Shown: positions 21,346 through 31,724 of the stretch, one piece after another | Position numbering within the stretch: position 1 is the stretch's first letter | Layout: each line of letters begins with the position of its first letter | Source of the DNA: Xiphydria camelus | Lineage: Eukaryota > Arthropoda > Insecta > Hymenoptera > Xiphydriidae | Direction: 5' to 3' | DNA length: 64,000 nt | Assembly (NCBI GenBank): GCA_963678675.1 | Contig: OY783197.1 | Location: forward strand, 8,745,647 to 8,809,646 | Translations under genes and position numbers: made by a program | Notes under the pieces: model-generated | The model's input: only the letters and a program-made list of their open reading frames with translations | Told to the model about the DNA's origin: nothing | The model's database searches: none

Positions 21346-21603
21346 CTTGCGCGAATAGTATGCGCAGTAGTGCCACACACACACTGACGCAGTCACATCT
21401 ACATGGCTTACGTCTGACGCTCAATTTCCCAGGAAGGTCCTACCGCAGAGCCATAGCATAGATGTTTACACATCAATTATATTTAATTTTAATTAATAAA
21501 CAGGAATTTCACTGTAACTGCCCTTCATGTGCTTGTTAAATTCCTCCCAATTACTTTACACAACAGCTTTCAGATGGCGCCTTATTCGCCTTGCACGGTC
21601 CCT

Positions 21604-22339
21604 ATACATTGAGCTTATCGTACGTGGCAAAGAATTGAAAGAGCATTTTATACCGCGCTGTATAGTTAGTACGACTGGCGGCCGAGTGCCAATAGTCAAT
21701 TTATCCGATACTCCACTTGTAGTCCGAAAAGGAAAATTAATTGCAAGGGCCGAGATTGCTAGGGGAGAGACCTCTATCGATCAGAAAATTAGGCAGAAAC
21801 GATTAGAAATTAATGCCATTCAGAAATTCATGTTAGAGCAACTCCCAAAGGATCATATTAAAGTTGATGAAAGTGTAAGCGATGTACACAAAGAGAAACT
21901 GAACAATTTATTAGACAAATACTTGGAATGTTTCGGTTTAAACACCGCAGAGTTGGATAAAATGAACACCGCGCTGAGATTCGTATCGATTTGATGAACG
22001 ATTCAACCGTAAAACATACAGACTTTACCGACTGTCATATCTAGAAGTTGAGACGGTTCGCGGCATAATCGATGACCTTAAAAGCAATGACATTATTCGC
22101 GAATCTAACTCACCATTTGCAAGTCCTATTCTACTCGTGATAAAGAAAAATGGTGAAAGTAGAATGTGCATTGATTATAGAGCGCTAAATACTGTCACAA
22201 GAAAAGATAGGCATCCTTTACCATTGATAGAAGATCAATTAAATAATCTGCAAGGGTGTCCATATTTTACAAGCTTAGATTTAGAGTCCGGTTACTATTA
22301 GATACCGGTTGAGAAAGGTTTCGTTGAAAAGACAGCATT
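21604..22339 (+). pseudogene. Gypsy pol fragment: linker and first half of reverse transcriptase
   Basis: Open from 21604 to about 21970 (linker with NLSDTPLVVRKGKLIA and the CFGLNTAEL region), then, with frameshifts, the RT palm start: NDIIRESNSPFASPILLV, CIDYRALN, HPLPLIEDQLN and TSLDLESGYY. A stop (TAG) follows GYY. The fragment ends at the copia insertion (TSD GCATT, 22335-22339). The FASPILLV and DYRALN blocks are characteristic of gypsy/Ty3 RTs. Confidence 0.85.
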
Positions 22340-22684
22340 TGTTAGAATTACTCTCTGACATAGTGGAGAGAATAAAGAGCAAAACTCATTCGGTGTTTAG
22401 AGCGTGTAGAAGGGGGTCTGGTTTGTATCGCTCGAGAGGGTTCCTTGGGGCGAGAATGCCAATGTTTATGTTATGTGGAGACGCAGTGTCGCGTCTCCGC
22501 TAGGAAAACCAAAGAAAGGAACCACTCGTCGGCGGTCCAGATCACGATCCCCATATGCCCCTTTTAGTCAGTCTTTGCAAGGAAGTGTCTAAGCGCGGAT
22601 GGGTCTTTCGCGCGCAGTCGAAATAAAGGAATTCAGTTTGCTTTTAACTGCTGTTTGATTATTGACGTTGCCCCATTCCCGATA
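22340..22684 (+). repeat. Copia 5' LTR
   Basis: TGTTAGAATTAC to CCCGATA; ends TA rather than the usual CA. It contains the hairpin GAGACGCAGTGTCGCGTCTC and an AATAAAGG signal near the 3' side. Confidence 0.95.
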
Positions 22685-22698
22685 GGTTATGGGCCCAG
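22685..22698 (+). promoter_or_regulatory. Primer-binding site for a half-tRNA primer (initiator Met)
   Basis: GGTTATGGGCCCAG abuts the LTR. It is complementary to the anticodon-loop region of the initiator methionine tRNA, not to its 3' CCA end. This is the unusual internal-tRNA priming known for Drosophila copia. Confidence 0.85.
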
Positions 22699-22800
22699 TC
22701 TACGTTATATATTAACTGTGCATTTTTGGAATTGTTTTAAATAGTTTTCATTGTTAAGTGTTAAGTGTTTAAGTGTACACACTCTCTGGTGAAAGTGAAG

Positions 22801-24729
22801 ATGGAAAAATCAAAGGACAGGAGAAACATTAAGCCGTTCAACGGCAGCAAATTCAGTTCCTGGAAACATAGAATAAGAAATTTGCTTTGTGAACTTGACG
22901 TGTTGAAAGTGATAGATGAGAAGGCTCCTGAACCAGTGACAGCAGAGTGGAGTAAAGCTGAAAGAATGGCCAAGTGCACAATCGTCGAGTATCTAGCTGA
23001 CACTCATCTCAAATATGATAAGCCCGGGCGTACAGCTAAAGAAACTATGATACTTTTGAGTGACGTGTATGAAAGTAAAAGTACTGCTACCGAACTCGCT
23101 GTGCGAAACAGGCTCCACCGATTGAAAATGAAAAGTGAGACGCAATTAAAGGATCATTTCGAAACTTTTGATGACTTGATTACAGAACTACTGGCAGCAG
23201 GTGTACAAGCAAGAGAGAATGAAACAATCTCATATTTGTTATCAAGTCTCCCAAGTGTTTACGATACTGTATCAACCGTGATCGATACCATGACAGGTGA
23301 TGATGTCACATTAGATTTTATGAAAACGAAGCTCCTGGATCGTGAGACTAAAATAAAGAGTGGAAGTGAAGAGACCAGCGCCAAAGTATTACAAGTTAAA
23401 ACAATTGGAAGTGACTCTCAGAAGAAAAACGATTATGAACATTCAAAATTCAATAAAAGAGGTCATTTCGATTCAAATAAGAAAAGAAAAAGCTTAAAAA
23501 TTAACAAACATATACCGTCAGTTCAGTGCCATCAGTGCGGAAGAAAAGGACATAAAAAGATAAACTGTATTTGGTACAAGAAGAACCAACAATATCAGAC
23601 TAATAGGAACAGAACCGTGCAGACAATTCAAACGGTGCCGACTGACAACGCATCACAGGGTTTTTGTTTTATGGCTGGAGAATATCAAGTCGGACAAAAT
23701 GACAATTTGACTTTCCTTCTGGACTCCGGGGCGTCGGATCATCTCATCAATACAGACAGTGAATTCTCAAGCGTAATCGAGTTGGATCCACCGGTGAAGA
23801 TCTCTGTAGCGAAAAATGGAGTATTCATCACAGCAACGAGGAAAGGAAAAATTCACGTGACGAGCAACACCGGAATCCAAGGCGTTCTCGAAGACGTTCT
23901 CTACTGTCCGGAGGTTCCTTACAATTTGCTGTCAGTGCGAAAAATGCAGCAAGCAGGGATGAGTATCACATTTAATGAGAAAGGTGTCACAGTACACAAA
24001 GATGATAAAATCTTCATGTACGGTAAGCTCTCCAACAATTTAATAGCTATTGATTTTGAAGTCACAAAAGGGGTAAACTCTAATTCTATAAATGCTCAAG
24101 CAAATAACGTACATGATAGCTGTAATTATCAATTGTGGCATCAACGGTTAGGCCACATTGGGAAAGAAAAATTTATGAATATGAAAAATAAACAATTGGC
24201 TATTGATTCAAATTTTCTTGAAAAAGTGACTCCAAATGAAAATTTGTGTGAGGCTTGTATTAAAGGTAAACAATCTAGGTTACCATTTGAGAAGCAAAAA
24301 GATAAAAGTCACATAAAGCGGCCATTGTTTATTGTGCATACGGACGTGTGCGGTCCAATCACTCCTTCAACAATCGATAGTAAAAATTATTTCGTAACCT
24401 TCATTGATGACTTTACTCCCTACGGTGTTACCTATTTATTGGGGAATAAATCGAGTGTTTTCTCAGTTTTCAAAGACTATTACGCAAAAAGTGAAACCCA
24501 TTTCAATTTGAAAATCGCGAATCTATATTGCGATAACGGTAGGGAATATCTATCGAACGAAATGAAAGATTTTTGTGTAGAGAAGGGTATTAGTTATCAC
24601 CTAACTGTTCCGCATACTCCTCAGCTAAATGGCGTCGCAGAACGCATGAACGGAACAATAACAGAAAGAGCGCGTGCAATGATACATGGTGCAGGATTAG
24701 AAAAGGAATTTTGGGGGAAGCAGTGTTAA
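22801..24729 (+). pseudogene. Copia gag-protease-integrase frame
   Basis: Start chosen at ATG 22801 (MEKSKDRR), where similarity to copia gag begins; an upstream ATG at 22765 lies in the leader. Gag is residues 1-240. A CCHC zinc knuckle CHQCGRKGHKKINC follows near 242-255, then the aspartic protease with LLDSGASDHLIN near 310-321. The integrase has its HHCC finger (LWHQRLGHI ... CEACIKGK) near 445-495, and catalytic Asp in HTDVCGP and DNGREYLS. The frame ends early at 24729 because one base is missing in a G run just after FWG (24709-24715); integrase continues in the next frame. Confidence 0.92.
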
Positions 24730-26192
24730 CTGCCATGAAATTGATTAATTTAAGTCCCACAAAAGCATTGGAAGTTGATATGACCCCATTTGAAATGTGG
24801 CATGGTAAAAAGCCACAGCTGAAATATTTAAAAGTTTTTGGTTCAACCGTATATGTTCACAATAAAACCAGGAAAACTAAGTTCGAAGAAAAATCCTGGA
24901 AAGGCATATTAGTAGGATATGAACCAAACGGATATAAGGTATGGGATGTAGAAAAAGGGAAATTCGTGACAGTTCGGGACGTAATAGTTGATGAGGTAAA
25001 TTACTTGAAATCTCGGCCGGTTGTTAAAGAGGATGTTTTTGAAAAAGCCTCTAGTAAAACTGATGCATCCGTGGGATTGCCTAAATCAGTAACGATGAAA
25101 AATAAATCTGATATTGTGAAATCAGATATGTCAAAGAGAAGTAAATCTGATAAGAGTGAAAAATCAGATAAAATTAAGCCGAGAATAAAAGTAATTACAA
25201 GTCCCGATAATAATAAAGCTGTAATCGAATCACTGAAACTTAATGAATCAGTAATTGAAAATAGTCGTGAAGAAACACAGAAAACCGTAGAGCCTAGAAG
25301 GAGTGATAGGATCAAACAACGACCGCCTATTTCGTATGATGAAAATAATATACACAATGATTATCTTTTGTGCGCTCAATCACTTGTTTGTAAAATACCC
25401 ACCTCGTTCGAGGAAATTAAAACAAGGGAAGACAGAATTCAGTGGGAGGAAGCTATTAAGGATGAAATAAATTCTTTAAACATAAATAAAACTTGGACGT
25501 TAGTACCAAAGTCAAAATATAAAAATATTGTGGATTGTAGATGGGTATTTACGTTGAAAAACGATGAATTTGGAAACCCCATTAAATACAAAGCGCGTTT
25601 AGTTGCTCGCGGATTCAGTCAAAAGTATCTTGTAGATTATGACGAGACATTTGCACCAGTTGCAAGGATCTCGAGTTTTCGATTTATCATTGGTTTTGCA
25701 AATCAGCATGATTTATTGGTTCATCACATGGATGTGAAAACCGCATTTTTAAACGGCAGTTTAAAAGAGGAAATTTATATGAAAGTTCCGGAAGGAGTAC
25801 AAAGTAATGGAAATCAAGTTTGCAAATTGAACAAAGCTTTGTACGGTTTAAAGCAAGCAGCCAGATGCTGGTTTCAATTATTTGAAAAGGCTTTGCTGGA
25901 AAAAGGTTTCCGAAATTCATCAGTCGATCGATGTATTTATATTTTAGATAGAGGTGATAGATCAAAGAATATATACAGGGTGTTCATTTTAAAACTTACC
26001 ACCCACGTTATCTGCGTAAAGAGACATATTTCTGAAAATCGCCGAGACACGTCAACAAAATTATTGAGGGGGAACATTTTTTATAAAAATTCGACGCCCC
26101 CCCCCCCCCCCCCCCCTCAACCACCTGACTCCGGGGGCGGTAACCCCAATATTCTTAAATGGAACAGGGGGTCGAGTGATACCTCATTTTAA
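24711..26192 (+). pseudogene. Copia integrase C-terminal part and reverse transcriptase, first part
   Basis: Continues the polyprotein one frame back. Integrase tail with FGSTVYVHNK and LVGYEPNGYKVWD, a charged Ser/Lys linker (about residues 115-200), then RT: WVFTLKNDEFGNPIKYKARL, ARGFSQKY, FAPVARISSFR, HHMDVKTAFLNG and LNKALYGLKQAARCW. True coding ends at 25975 where a MITE is inserted just before the YVDD motif; the last codons to 26192 are MITE sequence. Confidence 0.92.
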
Positions 26193-26450
26193 AGGGCTTT
26201 TAATTGTGTACATTTTGACGTCCTACTTTTCAAATTTGACGTTAAAATGAGGTATCACTCGACCCCCTGTTCCATTTAAGAATATTGGGGTTACCGCCCC
26301 CGGAGTCAGGTGGTTGAGGGGGGGGGGGGCGTCGAATTTTTATAAAAAATGTTCCCCCTCAATAATTTTGTTGACGTGTCTCGGCGATTTTCAGAAATAT
26401 GTCTCTTTACGCAGATAACGTGGGTGGTAAGTTTTAAATTGAACACCCTG
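25976..26450. mobile_element. 475-bp foldback MITE in the copia RT, TA target duplication
   Basis: CAGGGTGTTCATTTTAAAAC at the left, inverse at the right, TA at 25974-25975 and 26451-26452. Poly-C/poly-G tracts mark both arms. Element plus duplication is 477 bp, a multiple of three, so the RT frame is kept on both sides, but the MITE itself contains a stop at 26190. Tc1-mariner-type by TA duplication and CAGGGTGTTC terminus. Confidence 0.92.
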
Positions 26451-26452
26451 TA

Positions 26453-27412
26453 TGTGGTATTATATGTGGATGATCTTGTGATTGCAACTGCTTGTCTTGT
26501 AACGATGAGTAATTTCAAAAATTGTTTGATGAACAAATTTCGAATGACAGATTTAAAGGAAATTAAATTATTTTTGGGAATTAAAGTTGAAAGAAGTAAT
26601 GGGAAAATAACGTTGGATCAGAATGCATACATTAAAACAGTACTTGAGAAATTTAATATGCATGATTCCAAACCTGTCAGTACTCCTCTTCCTAGTACAT
26701 TGGACTATTTAGCTTTGAATTCAGATGAAAAATATGATGCGCCCTGTCGTAGTCTAATTGGTTGTCTATTGTACATAATGCTTTGTACACGACCAGACTT
26801 GAGTACAGCCGTAAATATTTTGAGCCGTTTTACAAATAAGAATAATAAAGAGTTGTGGCAAAATCTGAAAAGAGTACTCAGGTATCTCAAAGGATCTGCA
26901 GATATCAAGTTAACATATGTTAAAAGTTGTTATGAAAACACCTTGAGTGGTTATGTCGATTCAGACTGGGGAGGCAGTGAACAAACCGACAGAAAAAGTA
27001 CAACGGGATTCTTATTTAAGTTGTACGACCGATGCACTATTTGTTGGAATACAAAGAGGCAAGCATCGGTAGCTGCCTCATCCACCGAAGCAGAATACAT
27101 GGCTTTGTTTGAAGCCGTGAGAGAAGCACTTTGGTTGAAATCTTTGGCAATCAGTATAAATATAAAGATCTCAGATCCAATCAAAATTTACGAAGACAAT
27201 ATGGGTTGTATTAGTATTGCCAACAATCCAAGCAGTCATAAACGATCGAAGTATATTGATATAAAATACCACTTCTCTCACGAGAACAAGTTGAGACAAA
27301 TGTTATTAAAATTGAGTTTATTCCCACAGCAAATCAACTTGCTGACATACTGACAAAGCCATTGCCAGCAGTCAAATTCCTGGAGCTCAGGAAAGAAATG
27401 GGACTGGAATAA
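26453..27412 (+). pseudogene. Copia RT second part and RNase H
   Basis: Resumes RT with LYVDDLVIA, then KFRMTDLKEIKLFLGI and PCRSLIGCLLYIMLCTRPDL. RNase H follows, with GYVDSDWGG, DRKSTTGFLF and SSTEAEYMAL. Near 27284, after KYHFS, two extra bases shift the frame; the proper end (ANQLADILTKPLPA ... GLE, stop 27410-27412) is in the third frame. Without the three lesions the polyprotein would be full length. Confidence 0.92.
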
Positions 27413-27691
27413 GGCGTCATGTACCTATGTAAAGTTTTTTTTGTTAAAAAAATAATAAAAAAAAAGGTAAATATGAAAATAATGTGAAAATGTTTATATG
27501 TAAATATGTCGTGGTCTGATTAGGTTTTCTGGGTTTCCCTAATCCTTTGCAACAAATGTTGGATCACTTGTATAGTCCCAGAGAATGCAAGGAAGACTCA
27601 TCTGTATTACCGAATAATTTAATTGAGTACATATGGATGCGTGATTTGAGCAATATCTTTGAAGTAACACCGATTGATTTTTGAGGGGGCG

Positions 27692-28036
27692 TGTTAGAAT
27701 TACTCTCTGACATACTGGAGAGAATAAAGAGCAAAACTCATTCGGTGTTTAGAGCGTGTAGAAGGGGGTCTGGTTTGTATCGCTCGAGAGGGTTCCTTGG
27801 GGCGAGAATGCCAATGTTTATGTTATGTGGAGACGCAGTGTCGCGTCTCCGCTAGGAAAACCAAAGAAAGGAACCACTCGTCGGCGGTCCAGATCACGAT
27901 CCCCATATGCCCCTTTTAGTCCGTCTTTGCAAGGAAATGTCTAAGCGCGGATGGGTCTTCCGCGCGCAGTCGAAATAAAGGAATTCAGTTTGCTTTTAAC
28001 TGCTGTTTGATTATTGACGTTGCCCCATTCCCGATA
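27692..28036 (+). repeat. Copia 3' LTR
   Basis: Same as the 5' LTR except for about four substitutions. Preceded directly by a purine tract, TTGAGGGGGCG (27681-27691). Confidence 0.95.
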
Positions 28037-28269
28037 GCATTCGTCATATCTCTCTGATGGACAGTATGAATTCCTCAGAATGCCATTTGGCCTTCTGGCA
28101 ACACAGAACAGGGTATCCACCCAGGTAATTATAAAATCGAGGCAGTGTCCAATTTTCAGGTACGGGAAGATGTCACGGGTGTGAGACAATTTATCGGCTT
28201 AGCTAGTTATTTTCGAAAATTCGTGGAAAGCTTCGCAATTATCGCAAGACCTCTCACATTATTAACTAA
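28037..28269 (+). pseudogene. Gypsy RT palm remnant and RT-RNase H connection
   Basis: Contains DGQYEFLRMPFGL (shifted frame) and then directly NFQVREDVTGVRQFIGLASY-type connection sequence. The segment between them that should hold the YxDD catalytic motif (about 80 residues) is deleted. Ends at LTK where the Harbinger element enters. Confidence 0.85.
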
Positions 28270-29486
28270 AGGGCCCCATACACGTTCAGTCACTGTCAGT
28301 CGGCCGTCAGTCCTGGCCGGCCGCGGGTTATCGATAGGGGAAAGCCTCCAGTAATTGGCCTTTTAAACAGACGAAATTATACAGAAATTGGCTTATCATT
28401 TCCTCTTTCTATCGAATGCATTTGTTATGAGAGGGGGCCAATCACTATCGCATGGCCAATGACTGTATCGTTTACCCTATTCAAACTACACCTACAATTT
28501 TGTTCACCGAATGCGTCCGTCAGTTCTCTGCCGGCTTCGATAGTAGCATAACGATTTTGTATATTGAGAGTATAAATATGTCGCAAAAAGAATACGCAGC
28601 TACACTTGTTATTTTGACAAACCAGCAGGGGAAACGAAAAAAGAGACAAATTTGGATGAAAGAGTGGTTGAAGAAACGCACTTTATCTCACGTGGGGCTC
28701 GTACATGAACTTCGTCAATCCAGTGCAAGTGATTTGAAAAATTTCCTGAGGATGGACGAGAATTGTTTCCAGTACTTGCTAAATTAGGTAAAGCCACATA
28801 TTACGAAAAAGGACACCGTAATGCGGCAAGCAATTACCGCAGAAGAACGGCTTTTGGTGACCCTGAGATATTTGGCAACAGGGCGCAGTATGGAGGATTT
28901 AAAATTCAGCGCAATTATTTCGCCACAAGCTCTGGGAAAAATTATCCCAGAGACTTGCAAATATATATTTTTGACCTTGAAGGAGGAATATTTAAAGGTA
29001 AAGTGTAAAAATATATAGAAATATATTTAAGTATTTTATTCCAAAATTAATGAACATTAAACTGATATACCTAGGATATAGGTATTAATAAAAGTAATAT
29101 TTAAAATTTATTAATAAAATAAGAATAAAAAAAGATAGCGATATATATTACAATAGGTATACAGGTATAGGTAATGCGGGAGACGGATTATTTCGGCCCG
29201 TCCGGTAATTAACCTTTCCGAGAAAGGGCGTGGTTGCAAGGTCATAAAATTTCAGACTGGAGTAAAATTTTTCCGTCAGTCCGTCGCCAGACGAATCCCT
29301 GTTGGTGAACTCCAACACGCGTTTAATATTATTAATCAACAGGCCCCCGGCAGGTAGCGACTTCTCATTTAAATTTGTGTGCGTAGCGGAAAGCGGCCGG
29401 CCGACTAAACGTGCATAGGTACCTTAACTGTGTGTGTGCGGCCGGTCGGCCAGGACTGACGGCCGACTGAACGTGTATGGGGACCT
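28270..29486 (+). mobile_element. PIF/Harbinger element, internally deleted, TAA target duplication
   Basis: AGGGCCCCATACACGTTCAG at the left, inverse with one change at the right (ending GTATGGGGACCT), TAA duplicated (28267-28269, 29487-29489). The gypsy frame rejoins across the site. It carries the first transposase exon but no DDE core. Sequence 29009-29390 is AT-rich, then GC-richer repeats of the terminal GGCCGGCCGAC motif. Confidence 0.9.
28578..28996 (+). pseudogene. Harbinger (HARBI1-like) transposase, first exon
   Basis: Read from MSQKEYAATL at 28578: a basic segment (GKRKKRQIWMKEWLKKR), then FLRMDENCFQYLLN, an in-frame UAG at 28785-28787, VKPHITKKD, ITAEERLLVTLRYLATGRS and FSAIISPQALGKIIPETC, ending at a plausible donor AAG/GTAAAG near 28996. 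This is the N-terminal helical region of PIF/Harbinger nucleases; the later DDE exon is deleted. The single stop is the only lesion in the exon. Confidence 0.85.
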
Positions 29487-29580
29487 TAAGAAAGCAGAAC
29501 CTTGGCTATGGGGGGTCGCGCAGCAGGAAGCATTCCAGGTAATAAAGGAAAAACTGACCTGCAGGCCTGTCCTCGCCCTA
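29487..29580 (+). pseudogene. Gypsy fragment, start of RNase H region
   Basis: KKAEPWLWG and EAFQVIKEKLTCRPVL, the usual block after the RT connection in gypsy elements. Ends at the TTGGGATC MITE. Confidence 0.85.
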
Positions 29581-30146
29581 TTGGGATCTGACATGGGGGA
29601 GGCGCTTACTTCGAAAAGTTCAATATGGCCGAAATCAGTATACTCTCTCTCTGCCAACATAGAGTGTATGGGAGCATAGTTATTATTTAATTATTATTTA
29701 TTGTTTCGACACGCGTAGGACTTCGCAAAACCTTCCCAACTTTCACCAGACTCGCGGGAGGACATGGGCACTCTTTACCCTCCGCTATCGTCCATGGTTG
29801 ACCTTCCATAAATTCAGCCTTCGAGACGCGCATACGCCTGTCCCTTGACCGCATCACGGGACGTCGACGTATCTGCGCGTCTCCCCAGAGTTTTTCTCAT
29901 GTTTTTACTCTTCCACTTTCTCGAAACTTTCTTATCGCATCGTGAATTGGAAAAAGAACCGCCTTTGTAAAGAAGCGTACCCCTTCCTTTCGAGCCGCTT
30001 GGGAGCGCGTAATATTAATATTAATAATACCGACTTATGTATACATTAATTCAATGCTAGTCACTCACTAAACCCACTAAACGGTATACTAGGAATAGTT
30101 TGACTTCTCGCCACTAGACCGCGTATCGAGACATGTCAGATCCCAA
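29581..30146. mobile_element. 566-bp MITE, TA target duplication
   Basis: TTGGGATCTGACATG at the left and CATGTCAGATCCCAA at the right, TA at 29579-29580 and 30147-30148. The gypsy frame rejoins across it. Interior without ORF; contains short ATTATTTAATTATTATT tract. Confidence 0.85.
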
Positions 30147-31020
30147 TACAATCCATATGCGGAAACCGAAGTTCACACAAATGCGAGTAAGATAGGTTTA
30201 GGCGGTATTTTATTACAAAAACAGACTGAAGGTACATTGAAGCCGGTAATTTATTTCGGTCGTCAAACTTCAAAAGAGGAACAACGATACCATTCGCATG
30301 AGTTAGAAACATTAGCTGTTGTGAGTAGCCTTCAAAGATTTCGCATCTACATATTAGGAATCGAATTTAAAATCATAAACGATTGCAATGCTCTGAAAGC
30401 CACGTTTGTAAAGCGCGATCTTTTGGCTCGCGTCGCGCGCTGGTGGATTCAATTGCAAAAGTACAATTATTACAAAATAGAATATCGACCGCGAGCCTCG
30501 AAGACGAACTCTGATGGGACCAGCAGTTACAAAAGTAATCTGGGAAATAAATAATACTACGAATATATAAGTCAACGGGTAAAGTTCCATCGCAGTTAAT
30601 GGTCGGGTATAAACCGCGAAATGGAGCAGAATCAAAAATTCTTAGTCAGCTAGGAGATACTACGAATCAAATAGATCGCGAGCAAATTCGAAAAGAGGCG
30701 TTAGGAAAAATCCAAAAGCAACAATTAGATCAGCCTTCGCCCTTCGGCCTTGTACCTCTTCAGGTACAATAGAAGGAGAGCTCTCCCCAGGCAATTTAAG
30801 GTGGCTAGTAAGACGAGCCATTAGCAATAACGAAGGCGCTAGTAAAAAAGCTCTTGCCAAGGTACGATGGGCCATATGTTGTCACGAAAGTATTGGACCG
30901 CGACCGGTTGTAATTGAGGACGTAAAGGGAGCCGAACGGACACAGAAGCCTTACTGTGGCGTCGTCCCTGGTGAAAGTAAAGCGCTGGTGTACGACAATC
31001 AGCGACTCTGAGAAGGACAG
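30147..31020 (+). pseudogene. Gypsy RNase H and integrase C-terminal remnant
   Basis: RNase H: TNASKIGLGGILLQKQ, PVIYFGRQTSKEEQRYHSHE, ELETLAVV and LLARVARWWIQLQ, ending near EYRP at about 30490. Then decayed sequence, and at about 30850-30960 the integrase C-terminal module with GPYVVTKVLDRDR and EDVKGAERTQKPY (GPY/F-like). The catalytic core of integrase is absent. Confidence 0.85.
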
Positions 31021-31149
31021 CGGGAATGAAGGAACAACTCATCCAAGCTCGAATGGTATGTATCAGTATAAGTGATACCGTCTCAGGACGAATCAACTCT
31101 GGTACCAGGAGTAGTATAGACCATATAAGAGTAGTATCTACCAAACCCA

Positions 31150-31510
31150 AAGTGTTATTTTAGAGTCATGCAAGAGAACTGCGAAGATCGTGGACTCGAT
31201 CAAGCGCTATTTTGCGGTGGTTCGCATGAACTCTGGTACAAATCATACACAAGAACTTCGAAGATCGTGGACTCGATCAAGCGCCGATTGGCGGTGGTTC
31301 ATATGTGTTGTAATATAACGAAATGGGTGAAGTAGTATAGTTTGTACAAATCATACATAAGAGCTGCGAAGATTGAGCATTCGATTAAGAGCCGATTGGC
31401 GGTGGCTCGTATGAATTGTATGGCGCACATGTATAAGAACTGCGAAGATCGTGGACTCGATCAAGTGCCGATTGGCGGTGGTTCACATGTGTTGTAATGT
31501 AACAAAATGG
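31150..31510 (+). repeat. Tandem repeats in the gypsy 3' region
   Basis: Four copies of a unit with GCGAAGATCGTGGACTCGAT and GCCGATTGGCGGTGGTTC, at about 31177, 31252, 31361 and 31437 (spacing 75, 109 and 76 bp). Located between integrase and the 3' LTR. Confidence 0.85.
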
Positions 31511-31724
31511 ATGAAGTAGTATGGTTTGAATTATCACTGAGTATAATCCATATGTGAGGGCACGATGCACGTGAGATTTAGGAAGGAAATAGCAACAGCA
31601 GTTGACTAGAGTCATGATGGGTCTACCAGTAATTGACTAAACAGTATTCCTAATAAATTATGTTTGTTCACAAAACACGTAAAATAACTCGAAGCATGGC
31701 TACCAAGGGATGTCCGTATAAGTA
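31511..31724. other. Gypsy 3' untranslated remnant
   Basis: Noncoding sequence between the tandem repeats and the CTAGCAGCCCG repeat. No domain seen. Confidence 0.4.

Larger units (their letters stand above)
20300..21474 (-). repeat. GATGTGTAAACATC composite repeat, copy A
   Basis: Bounded by the 14-bp inverted repeat GATGTGTAAACATC (20327-20340) and its complement (21461-21474). It encloses a CTAGCAGCCCG repeat copy and the AGCCATAGCATAG / CTGACGCAGTCACATC segment. The whole block recurs in the opposite orientation at 33062-34984. Homology runs past one terminal repeat through GTGAGTGCCGTTGTACTCAC to an A-run, so the mobile unit is slightly longer than the inverted repeats. Confidence 0.65.
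19213..21603. mobile_element. ISL2EU-like DNA transposon, AT target duplication
   Basis: Termini AGGGACTGTGCA and, inverted, AGGGACCGTGCA, followed on both sides by AGATGGC-type subterminal sequence. AT is duplicated at 19211-19212 and 21604-21605. It contains a SWIM/YqaJ-protein-like exon on the plus strand and a THAP zinc-finger exon on the minus strand, converging. A two-gene layout with THAP plus YqaJ-type proteins and AT duplications is, as I recall, the ISL2EU superfamily, so that is my best class. The DDE core is absent; a Tc1 foldback and a composite repeat have invaded it. Confidence 0.6.
22340..28036 (+). mobile_element. Copia-clade LTR retrotransposon, nearly complete
   Basis: 345-bp LTRs at 22340-22684 and 27692-28036, 5-bp target duplication GCATT (22335-22339, 28037-28041), primer-binding site right after the 5' LTR, polypurine tract (TTGAGGGGGCG) before the 3' LTR, and a single gag-pol reading frame. 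By eye the LTRs differ at about four sites (roughly 1%), so insertion is recent. It sits inside the RT of the older gypsy. It is inactive: a one-base shift in integrase, a 475-bp MITE in RT and a two-base shift in RNase H. Domain order gag-PR-IN-RT-RH defines copia; sequence is closest to the Drosophila copia type. Confidence 0.95.

Noticed and set aside
31150..31510. CRISPR-like array
   Set aside because: Four degenerate units with unequal spacing inside a eukaryotic retroelement; not a CRISPR.
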